A DNA stretch of 61,694 bases from Pseudomonas sp. HAR-UPW-AIA-41 (GCF_002304225.1 NZ_NSLB01000010.1:1-61694), one strand, 5' to 3'. Shown: positions 1 to 8,844, counted from the first letter of the stretch. Notes: generated from the letters alone by a model not told the origin. Translations and numbers: made by a program.

Positions 1-386
1 ATGGTGGCAAGAAAGCCCAGGTTACGTTCAGCCTGAACAACAGCGAAATGAACGCCATCCACCTGGCCAAACTGTCGGACGCCAACACCAGCGCCGGCTG
101 CCACGGCCGCTGCCGGCTGACGCAGATCGGCCACAAAGGTGCCGGCGCCCACCCGCCCCTCGATATAGCCCTCGGCGTAGAGCTGGTCGAAGGCGCGCGT
201 CACGGTATTGCGCGAAATGCCCAGCAGGTCCGCCAGATCACGGCTGGCCGGCAGGCGCGTGCGCCCGGCCAGACGACCGTCGAGGATGCGCTCGCGCAGG
301 GCCAGGTACAGCTGGCGCGACAGCCCCGCAGCAGGATCGAGGCGGATGCCGGACAGGTCGACCGGCAGTGGCGGCGTCTGGCGCAT
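1..386 (-). CDS. MocR/GntR-family transcriptional regulator, N-terminal part
   Basis: The visible 128 residues form a winged-helix GntR domain: a helix-turn-helix around residues 45-75 (key stretch LPASRDLADLLGISRNTVTR) followed by the wing AGTFV. MocR proteins continue into an aminotransferase-like PLP-binding domain, which would lie beyond base 1. The ATG at 384-386 is the only sensible start. It is divergent from the PaiB-like gene, with a 90-base shared promoter region, so that gene is a likely target. The last ~30 visible residues do not look like a typical MocR linker, so a frame error near the edge is possible. MocR rather than short GntR is an inference from the HTH style. Confidence 0.75.
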   Translation of the reverse strand, partial: MRQTPPLPVDLSGIRLDPAAGLSRQLYLALRERILDGRLAGRTRLPASRDLADLLGISRNTVTRAFDQLYAEGYIEGRVGAGTFVADLRQPAAAVAAGAGVGVRQFGQVDGVHFAVVQAERNLGFLAT

Positions 387-476
387 CAATTGGCACCCTT
401 AAACTGGCTGAAAGTGGATCTTATAACAGACCAATCCTGCGCCTAGCATGGGGCCATTCCCAGCGAGGTAAACGCC

Positions 477-1103
477 ATGTACCGACCCGCCGCCTTCCGG
501 CAGGATGACCTGACCGCCCTGCACGACCAGATCGACAGCACCGGCCTGGCGCTGCTCACCAGCAACGGCCCCACCGACCTGCAGGCCAGCCATCTGCCGC
601 TGCTGCTGGCGGCGGAAGAAGGAGAGTTTGGCACCCTCTACGGCCACTTCGCCCGCGCCAACCCGCACTGGCAGGACCTCGAAGGGCAGGAAGCGCTGGC
701 GGTGTTCGCCGGCCCCGATGCCTACGTGCACCCCGGCTGGTACCCCGGCAAGGCCGAGCACGGGCAGGTGGTGCCGACCTGGAACTACATCGCCGTGCAT
801 GCCTGGGGGCAGGTCGAGACCTTCGACGATCCCGAGCGCCTGCGCGAACTGCTGACCCGCCTGACCGCCCGCCATGAAGCCGGCCGGCCCCGGCCCTGGG
901 CGCTGGACGACGCCCCGGCCGAATACCTGGAGCGCATGCTGCGCGCCATCGTCGGTTTCGCCCTGCCCATCCGCCGCCTCGAAGGCCAGTGGAAGCTCTC
1001 GCAGAACCGCCAGCCCGCCGACCACGCCGGCGTGCGCGAAGGCCTGGCCGCCTCTGCCAACCCGCGCGACCGCGAGCTGGCCGCGCGGATGAACCCTCGA
1101 TAA
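477..1103 (+). CDS. PaiB-like FMN-binding protein
   Basis: The 208-residue product matches the PaiB / FMN-binding split-barrel family in length and layout. It begins MYRPAAF and has the family's early SNGP segment, a central GHFARANPHW and a W-YPGK stretch, all typical of PaiB. Known members bind flavin and were first described in Bacillus as negative regulators of degradative enzymes and sporulation; the biochemical role in Pseudomonas is unclear. The start follows a GAGG-like site. It is divergent from the MocR-type regulator and lies 17 bases upstream of a GNAT gene with a good ribosome-binding site, so the three downstream genes probably form one transcript. Confidence 0.85.
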   Translation: MYRPAAFRQDDLTALHDQIDSTGLALLTSNGPTDLQASHLPLLLAAEEGEFGTLYGHFARANPHWQDLEGQEALAVFAGPDAYVHPGWYPGKAEHGQVVPTWNYIAVHAWGQVETFDDPERLRELLTRLTARHEAGRPRPWALDDAPAEYLERMLRAIVGFALPIRRLEGQWKLSQNRQPADHAGVREGLAASANPRDRELAARMNPR

Positions 1104-1120
1104 TCAGTAAGGAGTAGTTG

Positions 1121-1570
1121 ATGAACACTCTGGATATCCGCCCCATTTCCGCCGCCGACCACGCCGCCTGGCTGCCGCTGTGGCAGGGCTACCAGCGCTT
1201 CTATCAGGCCGAAATCCCGGCCGAAACCAGCGCCCTGACCTGGCAGCGTTTTCTCGACCCGGCCGAGCCCATGCACGCGGCGCTGGCCTGGCGCAACGGC
1301 GAGGCCGTGGGGCTGGTGCACTTCATCTACCACCGCAGCTGCTGGACACCGGGCAACTACTGCTACCTGCAGGACCTGTTCGTCGCCGAGGGCATTCGCG
1401 GCGGCAGCATCGGCCGCGCGCTGATCGAGCATGTGTATGCCGAGGCCGGCCGCGCCGGGGCCAGCCGCGTGCACTGGCTGACCCAGGAAACCAACTACCC
1501 GGGCCGCATGCTCTACGACCGCATCGCCGAGCGCTCCGGTTTTATCCAGTACCGCAAGCTGCTGCCATGA
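1121..1570 (+). CDS. GNAT-family N-acetyltransferase
   Basis: A 149-residue single-domain GNAT protein. The acetyl-CoA-binding region is visible around residues 85-105, with a LQDLFVAEGIRGGSIGRAL stretch equivalent to the family's V-x-x-x-x-R-G-x-G-I-G motif. The C-terminal YDRIAERSGFIQYRKL is the usual last strand. AAGGAG at 1109-1114 places the start at the ATG at 1121 rather than the TTG one codon earlier. Its stop overlaps the next start (ATGA), which implies translational coupling. The substrate is unknown; a small amine or amino acid is only a guess. Confidence 0.88.
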   Translation: MNTLDIRPISAADHAAWLPLWQGYQRFYQAEIPAETSALTWQRFLDPAEPMHAALAWRNGEAVGLVHFIYHRSCWTPGNYCYLQDLFVAEGIRGGSIGRALIEHVYAEAGRAGASRVHWLTQETNYPGRMLYDRIAERSGFIQYRKLLP

Positions 1571-2247
1571 GCGCCGGGCTAAGCCAGTGGCAGCCACGCG
1601 ATTTCCCGCCGCATGAGCCGCTGCAGGGCCGCTTTATCCGGCTGGAGCCGCTGGACGCCGCACGGCATGGCGACGACCTGTGGCCCGCGCTGCAGGGCCC
1701 GGACCCGGCCCTGTGGGACTATCTGCGCTACGGGCCCTTCACCACGCGCGCGGCCTTCGACGCCTGGCTGGCCGCCAATGCCGCCAGCCGTGATCCGCAG
1801 TTCTATGCCGTGGTGGATCAAAGCAGCGGTCGCGCCCTTGGCCTGCTCGCCTACCTGCGCATCACCCCGCAGGAAGGCTGTATCGAGATCGGCCATATCG
1901 CCTTCGGCGCCGCCCTGCAACGCACGCCGGGCGCCACCGAGGCGGTGTACCTGCTGGCACGCAATGCCTTCGACGGCCTCGGCTACCGCCGTCTGGAATG
2001 GAAATGCGATGCCCGCAATGCCCGCTCGCGGCGCGCCGCCGAGCGCTTCGGTTTCGCCTACGAAGGGCTGTTTCGTCAGCACATGATCGTCAAGGGCGAG
2101 AACCGTGACAGCGCCTGGTACTCCATCATCGACGGCGACTGGCCGGCCTGCCGCACGGCCTTCGAACGCTGGCTGGCGGTGGGCAACTTCGATGGCGAGG
2201 GGCGGCAGGTATGCAGGCTGGCGGCGCTGCGCGACTCAGCGGATTAG
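1567..2247 (+). CDS. RimJ/RimL-type GNAT acetyltransferase
   Basis: A 226-residue acetyltransferase of the RimJ/RimL type. It opens with the family's GRFIRLEPLDAARHGDDL strand-helix and has IEIGHIAFGAALQRTPGATEA in the acetyl-CoA-binding core. RRLEWKCDARNARSRRAAE and RFGFAYEGLFRQHMIVKG are the classical C-terminal signatures. The ATG overlaps the stop of the preceding GNAT gene by ATGA, so the two are coupled. Proteins of this exact layout are common beside small GNATs in Pseudomonas. The target is unknown. The 3' end overlaps the convergent lipoprotein gene by 12 bases. Confidence 0.88.
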   Translation: MSAGLSQWQPRDFPPHEPLQGRFIRLEPLDAARHGDDLWPALQGPDPALWDYLRYGPFTTRAAFDAWLAANAASRDPQFYAVVDQSSGRALGLLAYLRITPQEGCIEIGHIAFGAALQRTPGATEAVYLLARNAFDGLGYRRLEWKCDARNARSRRAAERFGFAYEGLFRQHMIVKGENRDSAWYSIIDGDWPACRTAFERWLAVGNFDGEGRQVCRLAALRDSAD

Positions 2248-2931
2248 GCAGCGCCCCTCACTGAGCACCTCCAGCTCGCGCTCGCGCGGCCGGGTTTGTC
2301 CGTCGAAAACGGCCACCGGCGAACGCTCCGTGCGGGGCTGGAGGAAGTCCACCCGCACCAGCAACTGGTACTGCCGGTTGCGCGTGCGCACCTGCCGGGT
2401 GCCGGGGCAGTCGGGGAAGTAGTCGGTCACGTACACCGGCTCCTGCACGCAGTTGGCGTCGTCCAGATGCTCCTCGTAGCGTTCGGTGCCCGGGCGGTAG
2501 CTCTTGCGGTCGCACACCAGCCGCGCCACCTGTTTGCGGCAGTAGCCGGCCGTGGTGCAGTCCTCCCGGTTGTCGCGCTCGGTCAGCAGGCCACGCTCCT
2601 CGCGCCAGCTGGCACGGATGTCATAGGCCAGCCCGCTGTCCTGGCTGCGCAGGAGGAAGCCATTGCCGGCATAGGCTTCGCTCGCCACCGGGGTGCTGAA
2701 ATCGACCCGCTCGTTGTACAGGCGCAGCCGCGACCACAGCCCGGGCTCGGCATCGAACACCAGATTCATATGCCCCTGGGTCAGGGTGACCTCTTCATTC
2801 AGGCGCAGAGCTTTGCCCCCCTCGGTGAACAGATAACCCTGCCCCTTGATCCCGCCGCAGCCGCCGAGCAGCAGCGCGGCCAGCAACAGAAGCGGCCCAG
2901 ACAGAGCACGGAGAAGGGTTCGCTTGGGCAT
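2236..2931 (-). CDS. Hypothetical lipoprotein
   Basis: The product of 231 residues begins with a basic n-region, a leucine-rich core and a lipobox ending LLLGGC near residue 25, so it should be a lipid-anchored envelope protein. I see no enzyme motif. There are several cysteines in the middle, in a pattern that suggests disulfides (REDCTTAGYC, LVCDRK, DANCVQE, DYFPDCPG). The start chosen is the ATG at 2929-2931 because it begins directly with the signal peptide; an ATG ten codons upstream is also open. Its function is unknown. It lies just downstream of the XRE gene on the same strand, 37 bases apart. Confidence 0.7.
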   Translation of the reverse strand: MPKRTLLRALSGPLLLLAALLLGGCGGIKGQGYLFTEGGKALRLNEEVTLTQGHMNLVFDAEPGLWSRLRLYNERVDFSTPVASEAYAGNGFLLRSQDSGLAYDIRASWREERGLLTERDNREDCTTAGYCRKQVARLVCDRKSYRPGTERYEEHLDDANCVQEPVYVTDYFPDCPGTRQVRTRNRQYQLLVRVDFLQPRTERSPVAVFDGQTRPRERELEVLSEGRCLIR

Positions 2932-2968
2932 GTTCGGTATTCCAGTGGTGACAGCATTCATGTGGGGG

Positions 2969-3781
2969 TTACTCGATCTCGAACAGGCCGTTTTTCAGCG
3001 GCGCATCGGCCAGCCGCTGACGCACATCCTCGTCGATGCGCGGGTCGTCCGGGGCGTACAGGCGCACCTGGCGGTAGGCCTGCACGCGGTTGATCTCGGG
3101 CCCCAGGTACTCCCAGACCACGCGGGTGCAGGCCGGGTTGCGCCGGTCGCCGCTGGAGACGCCGGTCTTCAGGCCGTTGAGGCGGGTGATGACGCTCTTG
3201 TAGCTGGGAATGAGGATGGTCTGGCTCATCTCGTTGAGGGTGAGCGACTCGTAGTCGGTGAGGAACAGCCGGTCATGCAGAGCGAAGGCCGCGCCCAGGT
3301 AGCGGCAGCGCACCCAGTCCTCATCGGCACCCGACGCGGCCCGCTCCTGACGTTCCTGACGCTCGAAGAGGAATACCCCGTCTTCCTCCCACAGCTGGAC
3401 CAGCGACAACAGCACGCAACCGGGCACAGACATGCAGTTGGAGTACTCGAAGTAGTAGCCGCAATAGCGGCGCAGGTCGCCGGTGTGCTCACGCAGCGGC
3501 TGCAGCAGCCGCTGCAGGGGGTCGCGTGCCGGCAGGCGGGCGGCTTCGCCGGCGCGGGCGCCGATCAGACGGGCAAACTGCTCCGGCGGCAGCGCCAGCT
3601 CGTAATCCTCAACGCCGAAGAAATCACCGATACGCTTGAGGTTGTAGGGCGTGGGCCGGCTCTGGCCGCTGAGGTATTTGTTGAACTGGGCGCGGTTGAT
3701 CGCCAGTTGCCGGCACACCTCGGCAATCGAGCGGTAGTGGCTGCAGAGCAGCTTGAGGTTGTCGCCCAGGTGTTCCGTCAT
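2969..3781 (-). CDS. XRE-family transcriptional regulator
   Basis: A 270-residue protein with an N-terminal Cro/CI-type helix-turn-helix at about residues 15-70 (SIAEVCRQLAINRAQFNKYL, then GQSRPTPYNLKRIGDFFGV). A longer C-terminal domain of about 190 residues resembles nothing I can name and may sense a ligand. The gene is divergent from the sodium:alanine symporter. An unusual array of GCGAGT/ACTCGC half-sites lies directly upstream of its start and is a good autoregulatory operator candidate. Regulation of the symporter is inferred from position only. Confidence 0.8.
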   Translation of the reverse strand: MTEHLGDNLKLLCSHYRSIAEVCRQLAINRAQFNKYLSGQSRPTPYNLKRIGDFFGVEDYELALPPEQFARLIGARAGEAARLPARDPLQRLLQPLREHTGDLRRYCGYYFEYSNCMSVPGCVLLSLVQLWEEDGVFLFERQERQERAASGADEDWVRCRYLGAAFALHDRLFLTDYESLTLNEMSQTILIPSYKSVITRLNGLKTGVSSGDRRNPACTRVVWEYLGPEINRVQAYRQVRLYAPDDPRIDEDVRQRLADAPLKNGLFEIE

Positions 3782-3799
3782 GGCACCGCTCCGGATGAT

Positions 3800-3839
3800 G
3801 CGAGTGACGCGAGTCTAGCATCAACTCGCGCCAACTCGC
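3800..3839. promoter_or_regulatory. Half-site array, candidate XRE operator
   Basis: Two direct GCGAGT words (3800-3805, 3809-3814) are followed after nine bases by two inverted copies, ACTCGC (3824-3829, 3834-3839). Together they form a symmetric four-half-site array. It lies 19-58 bases upstream of the XRE gene start and about 100 bases upstream of the symporter start, so one bound regulator could control both. Confidence 0.5.
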
Positions 3840-3937
3840 CGCGACCTGCGAAATTGCCGGAACGCCGACCTTGTCCAACCATGCCAAGGTCACCCCGATC
3901 GGCACTGCCACCACTACAACAAGAGAGACATTCCGCC

Positions 3938-5377
3938 ATGCTTGATCTACTCAATGACCTGCTCTGGAGCAAGGTCCTCATCGTCGCCCTGGTCGGTCTC
4001 GGCCTGTATTTCTCGATTGCCTCGCGCTTCGTGCAGTTCCGCTACTTCGGCAACATGTTCAGCATCTTCGCCGAGGCGTTCAAACGGCAGGATGGCCAGC
4101 TCAGCTCGTTCCAGGCGCTGATGCTTTCGGTGGCCGGGCGCGTGGGTGCCGGCAACATCGCCGGGGTGGCCGTGGCCATCATGCTCGGCGGGCCGGGCGC
4201 AGTGTTCTGGATGTGGCTGGTGGCACTGCTGGGCATGGCCACCAGCTATTTCGAGTGTTCGCTGGCGCAGCTGTTCAAGCGCCGTGAACCGGATGGCAGC
4301 TACCGCGGCGGTCCGGCCTTCTACATCCAGCACGGGCTGGGCCTGCGCTGGCTGGCGATCGTCTTCTCAATCCTGCTGCTGGTGACCTTCGGCTTCGGCT
4401 TCAACGCGGTTCAGTCCTACACCGTGGCCACCTCGCTGCATGACACCTTCGGCCTGCCCACCCATTTCAGCGGTATCGCTCTGGTAGTAGTCATCGGCCT
4501 GATCATCTTCGGCGGCATCAAGCGCATCGCCAGCATGGCCGACGTGCTGGTGCCGATCATGGCCTTCTCTTACATCGGCATGGCGCTGGTGGTGCTGGGC
4601 ATGAATATCAGCGAAGTACCGGCGGCCCTCACTCTGATCGTCAAGAGCGCCTTCGGCCTGGAGCCGGCTTTCGCCGGCGGCATCGGCGCGGCCATCCTGA
4701 TGGGCGTGAAGCGCGGCCTGTTCTCCAACGAGGCCGGCCTGGGCAGTGCGCCGAACGTGGCCGCCGTGGCCGAGGTGAAACACCCGGCGGCACAGGGCAT
4801 CGTGCAATCGCTGAGTGTGTTCATCGACACCATTCTGGTGTGCACCAGCACCGCCCTGATCATTCTGCTGTCCGGTGTGTATCAGCCGGGTATGGAGCAG
4901 GCTGGCGTGGTGCTGACTCAGACGGCTCTGGCCGCCGAGGTGGGCGAGTGGGGGCGCGTGTTCGTCAGCATGGCCCTGCTGCTCTTCGTCTTCACCACCC
5001 TGGTGTACAACTACTACCTGGGCGAGAACGCGCTGGGCTTCTTCAGCAGCAAGCGCTGGCTGGTGCAGGTGTACCGCGTGCTGGTGATGGCCCTGGTGCT
5101 GTGGGGCTCGATGCAGGACCTGTCCACCGTGTTCGGTTTCGCCGATGTGACCATGGGCCTGCTGGCGCTGGTCAACCTGGTCGCCGTGTTCCTGCTGTTC
5201 AAGGTCGGCCTGCGCCTGATGCGCGATTACGACCGGCAGATCAGCGCCGGCGTGCAGAACCCGGTGCTGGACGCCAAGCAGTTTGCCGATCTCGACCTCG
5301 ATCCACAGGTCTGGAATGGAGCCGCGGAGCAGACTCAACGCGAGCCGGCACCGGGCAACGCCCAGCTGCAACGCTGA
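3938..5377 (+). CDS. Sodium:alanine symporter (AGCS family)
   Basis: A 479-residue inner-membrane carrier of the alanine/glycine:cation symporter family. The family signature is plain at about residues 243-272 (GGIGAAILMGVKRGLFSNEA then GLGSAP). Many hydrophobic helices are seen, and the early SLS-type segment SFQALMLSVAGRVGAGNIAG is the substrate/sodium-site region. Length is normal for the family. The ATG at 3938 follows AGAGAGAC; the much longer open frame upstream is a shadow of the XRE gene. It probably imports alanine or glycine with sodium. It is followed by a strong terminator. Confidence 0.93.
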   Translation: MLDLLNDLLWSKVLIVALVGLGLYFSIASRFVQFRYFGNMFSIFAEAFKRQDGQLSSFQALMLSVAGRVGAGNIAGVAVAIMLGGPGAVFWMWLVALLGMATSYFECSLAQLFKRREPDGSYRGGPAFYIQHGLGLRWLAIVFSILLLVTFGFGFNAVQSYTVATSLHDTFGLPTHFSGIALVVVIGLIIFGGIKRIASMADVLVPIMAFSYIGMALVVLGMNISEVPAALTLIVKSAFGLEPAFAGGIGAAILMGVKRGLFSNEAGLGSAPNVAAVAEVKHPAAQGIVQSLSVFIDTILVCTSTALIILLSGVYQPGMEQAGVVLTQTALAAEVGEWGRVFVSMALLLFVFTTLVYNYYLGENALGFFSSKRWLVQVYRVLVMALVLWGSMQDLSTVFGFADVTMGLLALVNLVAVFLLFKVGLRLMRDYDRQISAGVQNPVLDAKQFADLDLDPQVWNGAAEQTQREPAPGNAQLQR

Positions 5378-5393
5378 TAAGTCCAGCGTTATC

Positions 5394-5420
5394 AGAAGGG
5401 GGCCGAGCGCCCCCTTTTGT
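5394..5420 (+). terminator. Rho-independent terminator after the symporter
   Basis: A GC-rich hairpin AGGGGGC / GCCCCCT with a four-base loop is followed by TTTTG. It lies 20 bases after the symporter stop. Confidence 0.8.
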
Positions 5421-5511
5421 TCGTCCAATGCCCGCCGATTCCCCGTTACACTCGGCAAGCCACCGCTAACCCCTGGCGCCCGCGCCACACCGCCGATCAA
5501 GGACCCTTGTC

Positions 5512-6513
5512 ATGCCCAGTCCGCATAAGCTGCTGATTCTCTACACCGGTGGCACCATCGGCATGCAGATGAGCGAGAACGGGCTGGTACCGGCCGGCGG
5601 TTTCGAAGCGCGCCTGCGTGCCGAGCAGCAGGCGAACCCCGAGCGTCCGGTGCCGCACTGGCTGTTCCGCGAGCTAAGCCCGCTGCTGGACAGCGCCAAC
5701 ATGACCCAGCGCCACTGGCTGGCCATGCGCACGGCCATCATCGAGGCGGTGGAGGAGGAAGGCTGCGATGCCGTCTTGCTGCTGCACGGCACCGATACCC
5801 TGGCCTACAGCGCGGCAGCCCTGAGCTTTCTCCTGCTTGGCCTGCAGATTCCGGTGGTGCTGACCGGTTCCATGCAGCCGGCGGGCGTGGCAGGCAGCGA
5901 CGCCTGGCCCAATCTGTTCGGCGCCCTGGCTGCCCTGCAAGACGGGCTGCAGCCCGGTGTGCGGGTGTTCTTCAATGGTCAGCTGCTGCATGGCGCGCGG
6001 GTCAGCAAGGGCAAGAGCGAGGCCTTCGATGCCTTCAGCGAAGCCCTGCGACCACGTCATGGCCAGCACCTGGCTGCACTGCCGGCCAACCTTGACTACC
6101 TCCATCCGCGCCACGCGGTGAACCTCGCCGTGCTGCCGCTCTACCCCGGCCTGCAGGCCGCGCAACTGAACGCTCTGCTGACCAGTGGCGTGCAGGGGCT
6201 GCTGCTGGAGTGCTACGGCAGCGGCACCGGCCCTTCGGACAACTCCGAGATTCTCAACGCGCTGAGCGAAGCCCACGGGCGCGGCGTGGTGCTGGCGGCG
6301 ATCAGTCAGTGTCCGCAGGGCCATGTGGAGTTCGGCGTGTATGCCGCCGGCAGCGCCCTGGCCCGGACCGGACTGGTCAGCGGCGGCGGCATGACCCGTG
6401 AGGCCGCGCTGGGCAAGCTGTTCGCCCTGCTCGGCGCCGGCCTCTGCCAGCAGGAATGCGAGCGCCTGTTCGCCCTCGACCTGTGCGGAGAGATGGCCGA
6501 CATCATCCCCTGA
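5512..6513 (+). CDS. ansA: L-asparaginase
   Basis: A 333-residue asparaginase with both family signatures. The N-terminal LILYTGGTIGMQM (residues 8-20) carries the nucleophilic threonine, and LLLHGTDTLAYSA (about residues 89-101) carries the second catalytic threonine and aspartate. A conserved lysine lies near residue 165 in SKGKSEAFDAF. No signal peptide is seen, so this is a cytoplasmic type I enzyme (L-asparagine to aspartate plus ammonia). It stands alone between the symporter terminator and the polyamine genes. Confidence 0.92.
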   Translation: MPSPHKLLILYTGGTIGMQMSENGLVPAGGFEARLRAEQQANPERPVPHWLFRELSPLLDSANMTQRHWLAMRTAIIEAVEEEGCDAVLLLHGTDTLAYSAAALSFLLLGLQIPVVLTGSMQPAGVAGSDAWPNLFGALAALQDGLQPGVRVFFNGQLLHGARVSKGKSEAFDAFSEALRPRHGQHLAALPANLDYLHPRHAVNLAVLPLYPGLQAAQLNALLTSGVQGLLLECYGSGTGPSDNSEILNALSEAHGRGVVLAAISQCPQGHVEFGVYAAGSALARTGLVSGGGMTREAALGKLFALLGAGLCQQECERLFALDLCGEMADIIP

Positions 6514-6532
6514 GCACCACCCTGTGTGCGTG

Positions 6533-6592
6533 TAATTCCGGCCATTTCCAACCGGCTGAACCATCCTCCAGCACAAAGAATGGCCGGAATTA
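6533..6592. promoter_or_regulatory. 14-bp inverted repeat upstream of the polyamine genes
   Basis: TAATTCCGGCCATT (6533-6546) and its exact complement AATGGCCGGAATTA (6579-6592) are separated by 32 bases. The pair ends 83 bases upstream of the aphA-like start. It could be a two-site operator bound by a dimeric regulator, or a stem-loop in the leader. It also could serve as a weak asparaginase 3' structure, but there is no T-run. Confidence 0.5.
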
Positions 6593-6675
6593 TCCCTTTC
6601 TGGCCGCCTCTATCGTTCTCCTGAAGCACGTTGCAGCCCAAAAATGCGGCCACAGCAACGACGGAGAACCACCCG

Positions 6676-7703
6676 ATGCTCACCTTCTACAGCGACGACC
6701 ACCGCCTGCACCACGCTCAGGGCGAGATGGTCGGCGGTGAATTCAAACCCTGCTTCGAAATGCCTGCACGTGCCGATCATGTGCTTGCCCGGGTGCGCGA
6801 ACGCAGCCTGGGCGAGGTGCTGGAGCCACAGGATTTCGGTCTGGCCCCCATCGCCCGTATCCACACTGCTGACTACCTGGACTCCTGCAGAAGGCCTGGG
6901 CCGGCTGGGCAGCTCAGGGCCACAGCGCCGACTTCGTGCCCGGCGTATTCCCGGCCCGTCACCTGCGCGCCAAGCGGCCGAACGACCTCTACGGCCAGTA
7001 CGGTTTCCACAGCTTCGACTGCTTCGCCCCCATCACCGCGGGCACCTGGCAGGCGGCTTACACCTCGGCCCAGGTCGCCCTCAGCGGCCAACGTGAAATC
7101 GCCGCCGGCGCGCGCAGCGCGTTTGCCCTGTGCCGTCCGCCGGGCCACCATGCCAGCGCCGATGTCATGGGTGGCTACTGCTACCTGAACAACGTGGCCA
7201 TCGTCGCCCAGGCCTGCCTCGATCAGGGCGCCAAGCGCGTGGCCATCCTCGATGTGGACTACCACCACGGCAACGGCACTCAGTCGATCTTCTACAACCG
7301 CGCCGACGTGCTGGTGGCCAACATCCACGGCTGCCCGAGCTTCGAGTACCCGCATTTCCTCGGCTATGCCGACGAAACCGGCGAAGGCGCTGGCGAGGGC
7401 TTCAACCTCAACCTGCCGCTGGCCGCCGGCAGCGCCTGGGATGTCTGGGGCGCCGCGCTGGAGACGGCCTGCCAGCGCATCGCCGCCTATGGTCCGGACG
7501 TGGTGCTGGTATCGCTCGGCGTCGACACCTACCAGAACGATCCGATCTCCAGTTTCAAACTGGACAGCCCCGACTACCTGCGCATGGGCGAACGCATCGC
7601 CACATTGGGCAAACCGACGTTGTTTGTGATGGAAGGCGGCTATGCGGTCGCAGAAATCGGCATCAATGCTGTGAACGTGCTCGAAGGTTTCCAGGGCCGC
7701 TAG
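6676..7703 (+). pseudogene. aphA: Acetylpolyamine amidohydrolase, 1-base frameshift
   Basis: Encodes a histone-deacetylase-fold acetylpolyamine amidohydrolase, which deacetylates acetylputrescine/acetylcadaverine. The N-terminal part (MLTFYSDDHRLHHAQ, then PCFEMPARADHVL) is in one frame up to about 6882, and the rest in the next frame. Adding one T near 6883 restores DYLDFLQKAWAGWAAQG and a 342-residue protein, the usual length. The second frame holds the zinc-enzyme motifs CRPPGHHA, DVDYHHGNGT and the late VSLGVD. It is followed 23 bases later by a polyamine-binding protein, an arrangement I recall from P. aeruginosa (PA1409-PA1410). It is either a real frameshift or a sequencing error; I cannot decide which. 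Confidence 0.85.
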
Positions 7704-7726
7704 GCCCTCACTCGGAGAACAACAAG

Positions 7727-8833
7727 ATGAAGAAACTGCTTGCCACCACCCTCTGCGGACTCAGTCTTTACGGGGCCCTGGCCGGCGCCGTGCAGGCCGC
7801 CGACCATCCGCGCCAGCTGCGTGTGTACAACTGGGCCGACTACATGCTGCCCGAGGTGCCCAAGGCCTTTTCTGCCCGTACCGGCATTCAGGTGACCTGG
7901 GACGTGTTCGACACCAACGAAGCGCTGGAGGCCAAGCTGCTGACCGGCAACTCGGGCTATGACCTGGTGGTGCCCTCCAATACCTTCCTCGACACCCAGA
8001 TCAAGGCCGGCGTGTTCCAGAAGCTGGACAAGTCCAAGCTGCCCAACTGGAAGAACCTCGACCCGGCGCTGCTCCAGCTGATGACCGCCAACGACCCCGG
8101 CAACCAGTACGCCGTGCCCTACATGTACGGCACCACCCTGATCGGCTTCAACCCGGACAAGGTCAAGGCGGCGCTGGGCGATAACGCCCCGGTGAACAGC
8201 TGGGACCTGATCTTCAAGGAAGAGAACATCGCCAAGCTGGCCCAGTGCGGGGTCACCCTGCTCGACTCACCCAACGAGATCCTGCCGATTGTGCTGGATT
8301 ACCTGGGCCTCGATCCGAACAGCAAGAACCCGGCGGACTACAAGCAGGCCGAGGCGCTGCTGACCAAGATCCGCCCGCACATCCGCTACTTCCACTCGGC
8401 CAAGTACATGAACGACATCGCCAATGGCGAGATCTGTGTGGCGGTGGGCTACTCGGGCAGCTTCTACCAGTTCGCCAACCGCGCCAAGGAAGCGGGCAAC
8501 GGCGTGGTGGTCGACTGGCGCCTGCCGAAAGAAGGCGCACCTCTGTGGTTCGACTCCTTCGTGATCCCGGCCAGCTCGCAGAACGTCGCCGAGGCCCATG
8601 AGTTCCTCGACAACCTGCTCGACCCCAAGGTCGTGGCACCGATCAGCGACTTCCTCGGCTACCCCAACCCCAACCTCGCGGCCATGCAGCAGGTCAGCCC
8701 GGCGATCCGTGATAACCCCAACCTGACCCCGACCGCCGAGGCGCGCCCCTCGCTCTATGTGCTGCAGCCGCTGCCGCGCAACATCGAGCGCATCCGCACC
8801 CGCCTGTGGACGGCCGTGCGCACCGGGACCTGA
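7727..8833 (+). CDS. Periplasmic polyamine-binding protein (PotF/Spu type)
   Basis: A 368-residue ABC-transporter solute-binding protein with a signal peptide (MKKLLATTLCGLSLYGALAG, cleavage near AVQA-A). The PotD/PotF signatures are clear: LRVYNWADYM at about residues 30-40, FDTNEALEAKLLTGNSGYDLVVPS, and the late WFDSFVIPASS. The start follows GGAG with seven-base spacing. No permease or ATPase gene is nearby, so it either supplies a transporter encoded elsewhere or acts as a polyamine sensor. Its partner is the aphA-like gene just upstream, which points to acetylpolyamine or diamine uptake. Confidence 0.92.
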   Translation: MKKLLATTLCGLSLYGALAGAVQAADHPRQLRVYNWADYMLPEVPKAFSARTGIQVTWDVFDTNEALEAKLLTGNSGYDLVVPSNTFLDTQIKAGVFQKLDKSKLPNWKNLDPALLQLMTANDPGNQYAVPYMYGTTLIGFNPDKVKAALGDNAPVNSWDLIFKEENIAKLAQCGVTLLDSPNEILPIVLDYLGLDPNSKNPADYKQAEALLTKIRPHIRYFHSAKYMNDIANGEICVAVGYSGSFYQFANRAKEAGNGVVVDWRLPKEGAPLWFDSFVIPASSQNVAEAHEFLDNLLDPKVVAPISDFLGYPNPNLAAMQQVSPAIRDNPNLTPTAEARPSLYVLQPLPRNIERIRTRLWTAVRTGT

Positions 8834-8844
8834 ACCAGCCATCA

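Noticed and set aside
2846..3937. Long plus-strand open frame ahead of the symporter
   Set aside because: It is the complement of the XRE regulator and lipoprotein genes; high GC opens such frames. The symporter starts at 3938.
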